Assembly (NCBI GenBank): GCA_013331125.1 | Contig: DUGW01000179.1 | Location: forward strand, 1 to 6,120 | Source of the DNA: Candidatus Woesearchaeota archaeon | GTDB lineage: Archaea > Nanoarchaeota > Nanoarchaeia > Woesearchaeales > UBA11576 | Length of the DNA stretch: 6,120 nt | Reading direction: 5' to 3' | In this document: positions 1-6,120 of the stretch, piece by piece | Position numbering within the stretch: position 1 is the stretch's first letter | Layout of the letters: each line of letters begins with the position of its first letter | Notes under the pieces: generated by a model | Seen by the model: the letters and a program-made list of their open reading frames with translations, nothing else | Databases searched by the model: none | What the model was told of the DNA's origin: nothing | Position numbers and translations under genes: made by a program

Positions 1-3000
1 CATCCTTGAGCCAACCCCCTAATGACTGTGACTGGCCCATGCTCAGCAGCACTGATATGTCGCGCTCAATTATGCGTCTGTTCCTGAAGACATTCGTGTC
101 AGGAGAAAGTCCTGCTTTGAGCTCCAGGAGCATGTCGAAGTATGCATCCTCGTCGAGTTCGCCCTCATAGACATGGCGCTCGTTCACGACCCGGTCAGGC
201 CTTAACATCTCGAGGAGTGAGTGGAGTCTCTTGATCCTCTGGGAATGCTCTTCCCTCGCTTTGGCCACGCGGTCATTCGTGACAGCACTCTGATCCTTAA
301 CTATCAACCTGACCTTGCGCACTCCGCCGCATTCATCAAAGAAGAACACCGGCTGGTTCCTGTAATCAGCACCTGTGGTCTCGGGAAGCTGCATCCCGGT
401 GTACCTGATCCCTTCTGAAAGGTCAGCGACCTGTTCCTGAGGCTTAGGCACGGGTATCTTCTCGTCGATGACCTGATAGACATCCCTCACCAACTGCATG
501 ACTTCCTCATTTGATGCTTGCCCGAGACTGTCTAGCATAGGGACGACCATCTCCCTGACAAATCCCATAACATCATTCTGCGGCTCAATCTCAAGGACAA
601 GTACCTGCTCAAGGCTCCGCAAGACACCTTCAGGATCGGGCAGGGCCTCAAGGAGCGACTCTTTATACAGTGTCTGGATATCTGTGATTGTAGACCTGAT
701 ATCTCTGTCAAGCCCCCGACGGGTTGAAGATATCAGTCTCTTCGCCCGCTCATAGTTGATGGTGTTCCACAAAGACCTCGCGAAACCAGGATTTCCGAAA
801 CTGTCGAACATGTGAACAAGCCTCTCGCTGTCTTCCGGGAAGAAACCATACCTGCCGAAAGATGACTGTAGAGAGGTCATGAAACTGTAAACTCGCCTGT
901 TCGCCTCGTGGGTGTCAAGGCAGTTCACGATCTCAGGAAGCATGATCCTCCTGGGCGCAGGCTTAGGGAGCACTATGCTTGAATCAAGTGCCTCAGTCCT
1001 GTAGACAGAATAGGGACTCCGGCCGAAGAATGAGGCGAACTTGCCCAACGCAGGGCCGACTTCCTCGACGACACAAGGTCTTCTGTTCTTGCCACCATCG
1101 ACTGATGTCACGAGCTCTGTGATGCTGCCGAACTGGATAGCTCCCCTCAGTTCATCAAGTGTCTTCTTGCTGACCACATTATCATGCCAGTTCCTGAAAC
1201 TGGTCTTTACAGTCCTCTCATCCTGGCCTTTCAGGCCGGCAATCACCTGGGCTGAACGCCGGAAATAACTCTCAATCAATTCTTTCATCTCAGGCACCAG
1301 CAAAGTCATATCTTTGTTAAGATGACTGATAAGCCCGTACAGTGCGGAACCACCAGACTCTGGCTGCGACTCTGTCAGGAGCCTGAACTCTTCAGATCCT
1401 TCGCAGAGGCTGCCGAAGACGACTTCTCTCAATGCCCTGTACGTGTTGGCTGGGGTGTCCCTATCAACTGTCTTGATGCTGCCTTTTGCAGGCTTCTTCA
1501 ATCCGTTAGACTGCATGGCCTTCTCCAAGCTGAGCATCTCCTGCTCGCCGAACCTGGTCATGCAATGCAGCTCTTCCATGACATTCTTTGAAAATCTTCT
1601 TGTATCAGAGACTGTCCCATTCCTGTAGGTCTTCATAAGCTGATTATTTGAGAGATACTTTATCAGCTCAGAGAGGGTGTCTAAAGAGACAGCATGCATC
1701 TCACCTGAGTATGACGCTGCAATCAGCGGTACAGAGAACTCCTTGCCGAGATCCTTGATAAGAGCCTCCCGAAACTTCTCTCTCCTGCCGATCTCTTCGG
1801 AGTCAAGTCTAGAATGCTCACGCTCGATAGCGTTGATAGTCTTCCAATAATCAAGCCTGTTATCAACAGGGTTCAATGTGTTGATATCATGCACCTTCTC
1901 ACAAGCCCTTCTGAAATGCCCTAGCATCTCCGGGTCTTTTGCGTCAGCAGCGAACCTTGATAGGTGGTTGGAGATCCGCTCGTCAGGATACCTCTTCTTT
2001 ATTTCCATGAACAGATTGAATGCAGAGGCTGCTTGCGCAGGGTCCATACTGGCGAATAGACCTTCTAACATACTGGCAGTCTCTTCGCCTGTAGCCTTCG
2101 CGAAATTACTGTCCTTGTAGCTCTTGATCAGATACTCTGCTAGTCTCGGAGCCACAGAGACGTCTCCGCCAAATGACTGCCAGCATATGGCCTGCACCTG
2201 CTCGACGAGAGATTCAGCAGTCAGCCATTCCGGCCGTTTATGTCCTGACTTCAGTACCTGGTCCTTCGCTGACTCTATAGTCTCCTTGATATATATGAAC
2301 TGTTGCCTGTCCTTCGGAGCAAAGCCTATCATCAGGTCGATGACCCTGCTGAAGCCTGAGTAACCTGCTTTCTTGTAGAGTTCCCTGTCACGCAGGGAGA
2401 GCAGGTCCCGGGAATTGGAGACCTCGCCGGCGACAATATCGTCGATGGCTGTTATCTTCTGGGGGTCTCCACCATCTAAAGCGTAAAAGAGGAACGGTTC
2501 TATGACTGCAGCCCTCTGGAATACGTCCTGAGCCTCGCGTCTTCTGATCATCTCGGCAAGGGTGTCTTTATCATCAGCTATGTATCCTAGCGCGTGAAGC
2601 AGAAGACCGACATCTCTCTTGACATCAATAAGTGATGGGGCCCTGCTATATTTCTTTGAGACCACCTTTATCTTTTTCGGGGTAGTCCTGGCCAGATGCT
2701 CAGAGACCATCGATACTGCATGATCATCTTCCATCAGTACCCTACGCAACCTTTTCCTGAATTGCGTCTCTGCATATTCCGTGACCACTGACGAGGTCCT
2801 TGCCCTGCCTTCAGTGATACTGAGATACATCTCTATCTCTTCAGTAAAAGTCCTCTCCTTGATCTTCCCATACCTTTTCCTCTGCTCATTCTCATTTTCG
2901 ATAGTATACCTGTCCAGCCCGAACCTGGTCCTGAGATCGGTCTTTGCAGAAAACTCTTTCAACAGACCAGTATACTCTCCCAGACTTAATCCAGAATGCC

Positions 3001-3730
3001 CGGTGCCTTCTGCCCGCTGGCTTTCCAGGTATTCCTTGGCGTCATGAGCATCTCTTACCAGCCTATTGAACTCTGCAGCACCAGAGGGAGAGGAATCGAG
3101 TATCATATCCACAACCGCTGCGAATGGGATGCTGCTATCTGCATCGAATTCGCCTGAATCCTTCAGGGTCATCAGTGGATTTTTCTTCCTGTCTATGCGG
3201 CCAGCTAGATCATTGATCAGATTATAGTTATCCGGGTTTCCGCCGGTGAGTGTGTAGCCGAAGAACACATCAGAATCTGTCAGTCTTGTCCTTATGTCTG
3301 GTTTTGCCCTGCGGACAGAAAGCACGTGCTCTAGCTGTCCAGCAGTCATGTCAGACATTGCTGTAGACAACAGCAGGAAGCCAGTATCCTTCAGATATGA
3401 AGATCTCAGTCCTATATTCTGGAAATGAGCAGGCAATGTCTCTCTGAGGTGCTGCTTCAACAATGCAGACTTCTTAGGGTCCAACAGCAGATCCTCAACA
3501 TATCTGAGATCAAGACGCTGAGGGACAGAATCAGGAGCTACCCATTCCAGGGCGTAAGACCTTATGATCCTGTCCATCTGCCTGACCAGTTCAGCGGCGA
3601 AGTCTTTCCTTGTTCTGGAAGAACCGATGATGACCCTGTCGAGACCAAGACGTTCGCGGATATGGCTTTCCCTAAGAAATGTCTCTACAACAATATCTTC
3701 AAGTCCTTCAGCGCCTTCCTTGGTCGTCAT
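1..3730 (-). CDS. Giant CbbO/NorD-like VWA-domain protein, partial (C-terminus beyond window)
   Basis: The frame is open without a stop for 1,243 codons and runs off the left edge. Residues about 1-1090 look soluble and mostly alpha-helical, with charged amphipathic segments, no obvious signal peptide or membrane span, and no domain I recognise. Residues about 1120-1240 resemble CbbO/NorD: FFFDE near 1129-1133, LRPDR at 1176-1180, LLELKAG at 1201-1207, SPD at 1209-1211, and RNRRIIERDISVLL at 1216-1229, leading into the first VWA strand. The MIDAS motif DxSxS reads GQSQS at 1232-1236, so its Asp is Gly. The rest of the VWA domain is outside. Family members work with a MoxR-type ATPase, here the gene immediately upstream, to remodel or activate a client enzyme; the client here is unknown. 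ATG 3730 is the first canonical start after an in-frame stop at 3797-3799. A co-transcribed pair is likely. Family assignment is good; function is inferred. Confidence 0.85.
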   Translation of the reverse strand, partial: MTTKEGAEGLEDIVVETFLRESHIRERLGLDRVIIGSSRTRKDFAAELVRQMDRIIRSYALEWVAPDSVPQRLDLRYVEDLLLDPKKSALLKQHLRETLPAHFQNIGLRSSYLKDTGFLLLSTAMSDMTAGQLEHVLSVRRAKPDIRTRLTDSDVFFGYTLTGGNPDNYNLINDLAGRIDRKKNPLMTLKDSGEFDADSSIPFAAVVDMILDSSPSGAAEFNRLVRDAHDAKEYLESQRAEGTGHSGLSLGEYTGLLKEFSAKTDLRTRFGLDRYTIENENEQRKRYGKIKERTFTEEIEMYLSITEGRARTSSVVTEYAETQFRKRLRRVLMEDDHAVSMVSEHLARTTPKKIKVVSKKYSRAPSLIDVKRDVGLLLHALGYIADDKDTLAEMIRRREAQDVFQRAAVIEPFLFYALDGGDPQKITAIDDIVAGEVSNSRDLLSLRDRELYKKAGYSGFSRVIDLMIGFAPKDRQQFIYIKETIESAKDQVLKSGHKRPEWLTAESLVEQVQAICWQSFGGDVSVAPRLAEYLIKSYKDSNFAKATGEETASMLEGLFASMDPAQAASAFNLFMEIKKRYPDERISNHLSRFAADAKDPEMLGHFRRACEKVHDINTLNPVDNRLDYWKTINAIEREHSRLDSEEIGRREKFREALIKDLGKEFSVPLIAASYSGEMHAVSLDTLSELIKYLSNNQLMKTYRNGTVSDTRRFSKNVMEELHCMTRFGEQEMLSLEKAMQSNGLKKPAKGSIKTVDRDTPANTYRALREVVFGSLCEGSEEFRLLTESQPESGGSALYGLISHLNKDMTLLVPEMKELIESYFRRSAQVIAGLKGQDERTVKTSFRNWHDNVVSKKTLDELRGAIQFGSITELVTSVDGGKNRRPCVVEEVGPALGKFASFFGRSPYSVYRTEALDSSIVLPKPAPRRIMLPEIVNCLDTHEANRRVYSFMTSLQSSFGRYGFFPEDSERLVHMFDSFGNPGFARSLWNTINYERAKRLISSTRRGLDRDIRSTITDIQTLYKESLLEALPDPEGVLRSLEQVLVLEIEPQNDVMGFVREMVVPMLDSLGQASNEEVMQLVRDVYQVIDEKIPVPKPQEQVADLSEGIRYTGMQLPETTGADYRNQPVFFFDECGGVRKVRLIVKDQSAVTNDRVAKAREEHSQRIKRLHSLLEMLRPDRVVNERHVYEGELDEDAYFDMLLELKAGLSPDTNVFRNRRIIERDISVLLSMGQSQSLGGWLKD

Positions 3731-3840
3731 GTGAGCATAACCTTCTATGATACACCTCTCTTCCGGCAGAAAGACAGTGCATGACCAACATCGCCGTCAC
3801 GTCTGTCCGGCAGATCATGTCCGCGTGGCAGCAGACAGTA

Positions 3841-4758
3841 TCACTGCGTCTTCAACAGCATCTCAAGGGCTTCTTTCTCAGTGTCCTCGTTGGAGATCGG
3901 ATTGAAGATGGTTATCCTTGCGATGTGCGCGAAATCAGGCTCAAGACCCATCGCCTTGTACTCCATGTAGAATTCTCCGGCCATGACCAGAAGCCTAGTC
4001 GATGCGCCTTCCTGCAGCGAGAGCGTGTTGGCATCCTTGGCTTTCCTTATATCCCTAGCAAGCGTTGTAAGCCTGTCAGCGATATCATCAGGAAGTCCAG
4101 GCACTTTCTTCTGGAGGATCACTTTCTCCTTTTCAGGAGGCGGGTAATCCATGACTATCGTAGGGAACCTCTGCCTGGTGCTGGGCTTCAGGTCCTTTGA
4201 CTTGACCTGGTAACCTGGGTTGTAGCATATGACGACCATGAGATGGTCAGGCGGCTGGATGACCTCGCCTTTCTTAGGCACAGGAAGAACTCTCCTGTCA
4301 TCTGTCAGAGGATGCAGTATCACTATTGCATCTTTCCTCGCTTCGACAATCTCGTCGAGTACGACAATGCCTCCCTGGGTCGAACCGATATAAAGAGGTC
4401 CAGGCAACCATTCTCCGTTAAGACCCCACCTGCCGACGAGATGTGTCTCTGTCATGTCCTCATGGCAAGGGATCTCGATATACGGGAATGCGATACTACC
4501 ACCAGCCTGTTTCTCTGCCTGGGAGAACTTAGCGACCTTGGTGATGTCCCCTCCTGTTATCATGTCCTGCCTCAGACGATAGGACATGTAAGTCGCAAGA
4601 GTGGTCTTGCCGCAGCCGGTAGGTCCGATAAGAGAAAGAGGCCTCTTGCGGCGGAAGGCAACAGTGAAATCAGTGACCTCATTGTTTATCTCAAGATAGA
4701 ATGGCTCTTCGATGATTGCGTAGTCTTTGTATGGTTTGATTATAGCTTCCATTCCCAC
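3841..4758 (-). CDS. MoxR-superfamily AAA+ ATPase, CbbQ/NirQ/NorQ type
   Basis: This is a 305-residue cytoplasmic AAA+ ATPase. Visible motifs are Walker A GPTGCGKT (45-52), the HEDMTETHLVGR segment (99-110), the GPL pore-proximal region (120-122), Walker B IVVLDE (131-136), HPLTDDRR (149-156), sensor 1 in ICYNPGYQ (177-184), arginine-finger region KPSTRQRF (191-198) and sensor 2 EGASTRLL. YNPGYQ...DLKPSTRQRF, HPLTDDRR and EGASTRLL are diagnostic of the CbbQ/NirQ/NorQ branch. All catalytic residues are present, so it should be active. Known members form hexamers with a VWA partner (CbbO or NorD) and use ATP to remodel Rubisco or help mature NO reductase. The next gene downstream encodes such a partner, but no known client gene is visible. 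The start is GTG at 4758, with an AGGGGGG Shine-Dalgarno 8 nt upstream; ATG at 4752 is the alternative. It is slightly longer than the usual 260-275 residues. Confidence 0.95.
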   Translation of the reverse strand: MGMEAIIKPYKDYAIIEEPFYLEINNEVTDFTVAFRRKRPLSLIGPTGCGKTTLATYMSYRLRQDMITGGDITKVAKFSQAEKQAGGSIAFPYIEIPCHEDMTETHLVGRWGLNGEWLPGPLYIGSTQGGIVVLDEIVEARKDAIVILHPLTDDRRVLPVPKKGEVIQPPDHLMVVICYNPGYQVKSKDLKPSTRQRFPTIVMDYPPPEKEKVILQKKVPGLPDDIADRLTTLARDIRKAKDANTLSLQEGASTRLLVMAGEFYMEYKAMGLEPDFAHIARITIFNPISNEDTEKEALEMLLKTQ

Positions 4759-4766
4759 TGTTTGCG

Positions 4767-4773
4767 CCCCCCT
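4767..4773 (-). promoter_or_regulatory. Shine-Dalgarno of the CbbQ-like ATPase gene
   Basis: The minus-strand sequence AGGGGGG lies 8 nt before GTG 4758 and 14 nt before ATG 4752. The spacing favours the GTG start. It is a G-rich, imperfect version of the archaeal GGAGGTGA site. Confidence 0.55.
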
Positions 4774-4786
4774 GTATCATATTTTC

Positions 4787-4801
4787 GGCGGTGAGACCGC
4801 C
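4787..4801 (-). promoter_or_regulatory. Perfect GC hairpin in the leader of the ATPase gene
   Basis: GGCGGT-CTC-ACCGCC on the minus strand gives a 6-bp, mostly GC stem with a 3-nt loop. It lies 28 nt upstream of the GTG start and 13 nt upstream of the Shine-Dalgarno. The T-runs lie before it, not after it, so it is not itself a classic hairpin-plus-U terminator for minus-strand transcription. It could be a leader or operator element, or a processing site that defines the 3' end of the upstream transcript. The role is inferred; the symmetry is seen directly. Confidence 0.4.
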
Positions 4802-4803
4802 AG

Positions 4804-4906
4804 GATAAAAAAGTCGAAAGAAAAAATTAAAATGGTCTGTTCGGCTGAGCCTCAGTAAGACTTCGGTCTTCTTCAACGTACTCCCTTGGTCCCTGGACTC
4901 TCCAGG
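4804..4906 (-). terminator. Probable terminator region: hairpins followed by T-rich tracts
   Basis: Just after the stop of the 166-residue gene, the minus strand shows CCTGGA-GAG-TCCAGG (4892-4906), then AAGAC-CGAA-GTCTT (4857-4870), then an 11-nt palindrome CTGAGGCTCAG (4845-4855). Two T-rich tracts follow between 4834 and 4804 (TTTTAATTTTTT, then TTTTTT). T-runs are the main archaeal termination signal, so transcription of the upstream gene probably ends here. The same T-rich stretch may also hold a weak TATA-like element for the ATPase gene, but I see no convincing consensus box. The intergenic region between the two genes is 161 bp. Confidence 0.5.
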
Positions 4907-4919
4907 TATAGACATCAAC

Positions 4920-5420
4920 CTATATCTGTTCGACAGCCTGACGCAAGACCTCTGGGTTCCTGCCCAACTCTGTCTCTGACTGGAGCATGCCCTCAAGCCG
5001 TGCATATTCAGGATGCGAAGGAGATACCCTGCAGACCACCATGGTCGAAGGCACGTGCATCTCAAGATAGGCGACGCCTTCTGGACTCTGCACGCAGCGG
5101 AAGAACCTCTCAGGGAGATCTTCCATGGAAGCCTCTGGATGAGTCTGATAGTTATCCCTCAGGAACTGACCAAGCATCATGCTGTGGACCTGCTTGAAAG
5201 ATTGTGACCATTCTGTAAGATACTCATAATCGACTGGTCCTACACCCATCCTCCAGCCTTCTGCATCTGCAGTCCCTGGAGCGATGTTCTCGCCAAGGTT
5301 CTGCATCTCTGCAGCGTCTTTCAGTGCTCCTCTCAGAGCCAATCCATGGCTCTGCTGGAATCTAAGAGGTTCTACAAGGTCTTTATCCCTAAATTTTGCT
5401 GTTCTTGGATTTCCTACCAT
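4920..5420 (-). CDS. Hypothetical 166-residue soluble protein
   Basis: I do not recognise this protein. It is 166 residues, soluble, without a signal peptide or membrane span, and has two cysteines (in FRCVQ and VVCRV). The N-terminal half is rich in helix-forming and polar residues. The middle (around GVGPVDYEYLTEW) and a later hydrophobic stretch (VAYLEMHVPSTMVVCRV) suggest some beta structure, and the end is helical again. It is supported as a real gene by a TATA box and an AGGTGA Shine-Dalgarno placed correctly before ATG 5420, by a T-rich terminator-like region after its TAG stop, and by codon use like its neighbours. It lies between rps7 and the CbbQ/NorD-like pair on the same strand, separated by 168 and 161 bp, so it is probably its own transcript. 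A link to the ATPase/VWA pair is possible only by position. Confidence 0.8.
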   Translation of the reverse strand: MVGNPRTAKFRDKDLVEPLRFQQSHGLALRGALKDAAEMQNLGENIAPGTADAEGWRMGVGPVDYEYLTEWSQSFKQVHSMMLGQFLRDNYQTHPEASMEDLPERFFRCVQSPEGVAYLEMHVPSTMVVCRVSPSHPEYARLEGMLQSETELGRNPEVLRQAVEQI

Positions 5421-5427
5421 GTTCGTT

Positions 5428-5433
5428 TCACCT
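5428..5433 (-). promoter_or_regulatory. Shine-Dalgarno of the 166-residue gene
   Basis: AGGTGA on the minus strand, 7 nt before ATG 5420, is a good match to the archaeal anti-Shine-Dalgarno and supports this start. Confidence 0.75.
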
Positions 5434-5474
5434 GTATCATCAGATAATAATTATGACAATAAAAAATCTTCTAG

Positions 5475-5482
5475 TATATAAA
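5475..5482 (-). promoter_or_regulatory. Archaeal TATA box (TTTATATA) for the 166-residue gene
   Basis: TTTATATA on the minus strand is a near-perfect archaeal box A. It sits 54 nt upstream of ATG 5420, so a start site about 25 nt downstream would give a leader of roughly 30 nt containing the AGGTGA site. The surroundings are strongly AT-rich compared with the coding DNA on each side. Confidence 0.75.
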
Positions 5483-5495
5483 GTTTACTAATTTT

Positions 5496-5515
5496 TAACT
5501 ACTACTAGGTAGTTA
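5496..5515. repeat. Inverted repeat upstream of the TATA box
   Basis: TAACTAC and GTAGTTA form perfect 7-bp arms around a 6-nt spacer. The element ends 13 bp upstream of the TATA box of the 166-residue gene, a position where archaeal activators often bind. On the plus strand it is followed by ATTTTT and would look like a terminator, but no plus-strand gene is seen. It could instead take part in ending the rps7 transcript. Confidence 0.45.
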
Positions 5516-5588
5516 TTTTTGTGACTTATCTGCTCTGGAGCCCAATAACCCGTAAGCGTGAAGATGAGGGTGTAGAATCCTTCAGGAT

Positions 5589-6120
5589 TTACCTAGAACT
5601 GTCAGCCTGTCTCTCAAGCTCAAGCTTTTTCGAGACTGCGCCTGACTGCTGGGTGCAGTTAAATGCTGCAAGAAGCTCGTCAGTAAGAGCAGCGACGATG
5701 CTCTTCTTGGAATTGAAAGCCTTCTGATAGGCTGTCTGGACAATCATCTTAAGGGCCTGATCGACACGGCGCTGAGGAGCGACCTCGACTGCCTTGGGAT
5801 ATCTTGCTCCACCATACTCGATGGTCACGATCTCTTCCCTGGGAGCAGCATTCTCTATTGCTTTCACGACGACAGCGATAGGGTTCTGCTTGGTCCTTGA
5901 CTCGATGGTCTTGAGGACATCCTCCATTATCCTGAATGATGTCTGTGCCTTGCCTGTCATGTGGCCAGAGGTTATGAAATGCTTCTTGGCCTTGTGGCCA
6001 CAATTCATGAGCTTGTTCATGAGCCTCTCGATTATGAAAGTGTTGGACTTGTGGAACCTGAACTTGGCTACACGGCCGCCTGTATGAGGGACAACCCTAG
6101 GCTCGACATTGATGTAACCT
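5589..6120 (-). CDS. rps7: 30S ribosomal protein S7 (uS7), archaeal type, partial at 5' end
   Basis: uS7 binds the 3' major domain of 16S rRNA, nucleates assembly of the small-subunit head and contacts mRNA/tRNA at the exit site. The frame is open into the right edge, with 176 complete codons visible; perhaps about 20 N-terminal residues lie outside. Recognisable blocks are VVPHTGGR near the visible start, IERLMNKLM, NPIAVVVKAIENAAPREE, IEYGGARYPKAVEVAPQRRVD, and the C-terminal KKLELERQADSSR, typical of archaeal and eukaryotic uS7. Between LMN and the RIME helix, the segment GHKAKKHFITSGHMTGKAQT appears about ten residues longer than in well-known euryarchaeal and crenarchaeal proteins. Translation from the internal ATG at 6020 would lose conserved sequence, so the true start is upstream. 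No fusA or tuf gene follows the stop, unlike many archaeal S12-S7 clusters. Confidence 0.96.
   Translation of the reverse strand, partial: GYINVEPRVVPHTGGRVAKFRFHKSNTFIIERLMNKLMNCGHKAKKHFITSGHMTGKAQTSFRIMEDVLKTIESRTKQNPIAVVVKAIENAAPREEIVTIEYGGARYPKAVEVAPQRRVDQALKMIVQTAYQKAFNSKKSIVAALTDELLAAFNCTQQSGAVSKKLELERQADSSR

Noticed and set aside
221..3784. About ten plus-strand open frames of 61-119 codons.
   Set aside because: They all lie antisense to one uninterrupted 1,243-codon minus-strand frame with family similarity at its end, and their sequences show no recognisable domains.
3708..3818. Minus-strand 36-codon reading frame (ATG 3818) overlapping the start of the long VWA gene, as a possible upstream ORF.
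   Set aside because: No Shine-Dalgarno before its ATG and no recognisable composition; it reads out of frame through the VWA start and is most likely chance.
3781..4794. Plus-strand frames of 139 and 183 codons.
   Set aside because: Antisense shadows of the ATPase gene, which has every AAA+ motif on the minus strand.
4857..4870. cUUCGg hairpin on the plus strand as a terminator or small RNA for plus-strand transcription.
   Set aside because: No plus-strand gene or promoter is visible and no T-run follows it on that strand.
4691..5065. Minus-strand 124-codon frame between the ATPase and the unknown gene.
   Set aside because: It overlaps the 3' end of the 166-residue gene and the 5' end of the ATPase gene in another frame, spans the terminator-like T-tracts, and has an unlikely composition.
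5749..6087. Alternative frames on both strands across the rps7 region.
   Set aside because: The uS7 frame is unambiguous by conserved sequence; the others are shadows.
1..6120. CRISPR array, tRNA, insertion sequence or attachment site.
   Set aside because: No regularly spaced repeats, no cloverleaf-like segment in the intergenic regions, no transposase-like frame and no terminal repeats were seen.

Overview
The window is archaeal. Its right edge holds most of a ribosomal protein uS7 gene whose sequence is of the archaeal/eukaryotic type: it has the AIENAAPREE block, a YGG...V.PQRRVD block and a C-terminus ending in SSR. The start region of the next gene carries an archaeal TATA box and an AGGTGA Shine-Dalgarno. 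The short intergenic regions, a GHKxKKH..TSGH segment in uS7 and an orphan MoxR/VWA pair would fit a DPANN-type archaeon, but that lineage is my inference and not proven here. All recognisable genes lie on the minus strand, so transcription runs right to left. Codon use looks the same throughout, for example frequent AGG arginine, and I see no sign of recent transfer.

From right to left the layout is as follows. (1) rps7, 5' end outside the window, stop at 5589. (2) A 168-bp intergenic region with an inverted repeat, a TATA box and a Shine-Dalgarno. (3) A 166-residue soluble protein of unknown function (4920-5420). (4) A 161-bp intergenic region with several short perfect hairpins and T-rich tracts, probably a terminator plus the leader of the next gene. 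(5) A 305-residue AAA+ ATPase of the MoxR superfamily, CbbQ/NirQ/NorQ branch (3841-4758). (6) A 110-bp gap. (7) A very long reading frame, open from 3730 through the left edge, whose last visible part matches the region before and at the start of the VWA domain of CbbO/NorD proteins.

The ATPase and the VWA protein are the two halves of a CbbQ-CbbO / NorQ-NorD type system. In characterised members the AAA+ ring works with the VWA protein as a remodelling or metal-insertion chaperone (Rubisco activase, nitric oxide reductase maturation). No Rubisco or NO reductase gene is visible, so the client is unknown. Two things make this pair unusual. The VWA partner has about 1,220 residues before its VWA domain, where known family members total roughly 600-800. 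The first residue of its MIDAS metal site (DxSxS) reads Gly instead of Asp. The 166-residue unknown protein just upstream is a candidate accessory factor, but only by position.
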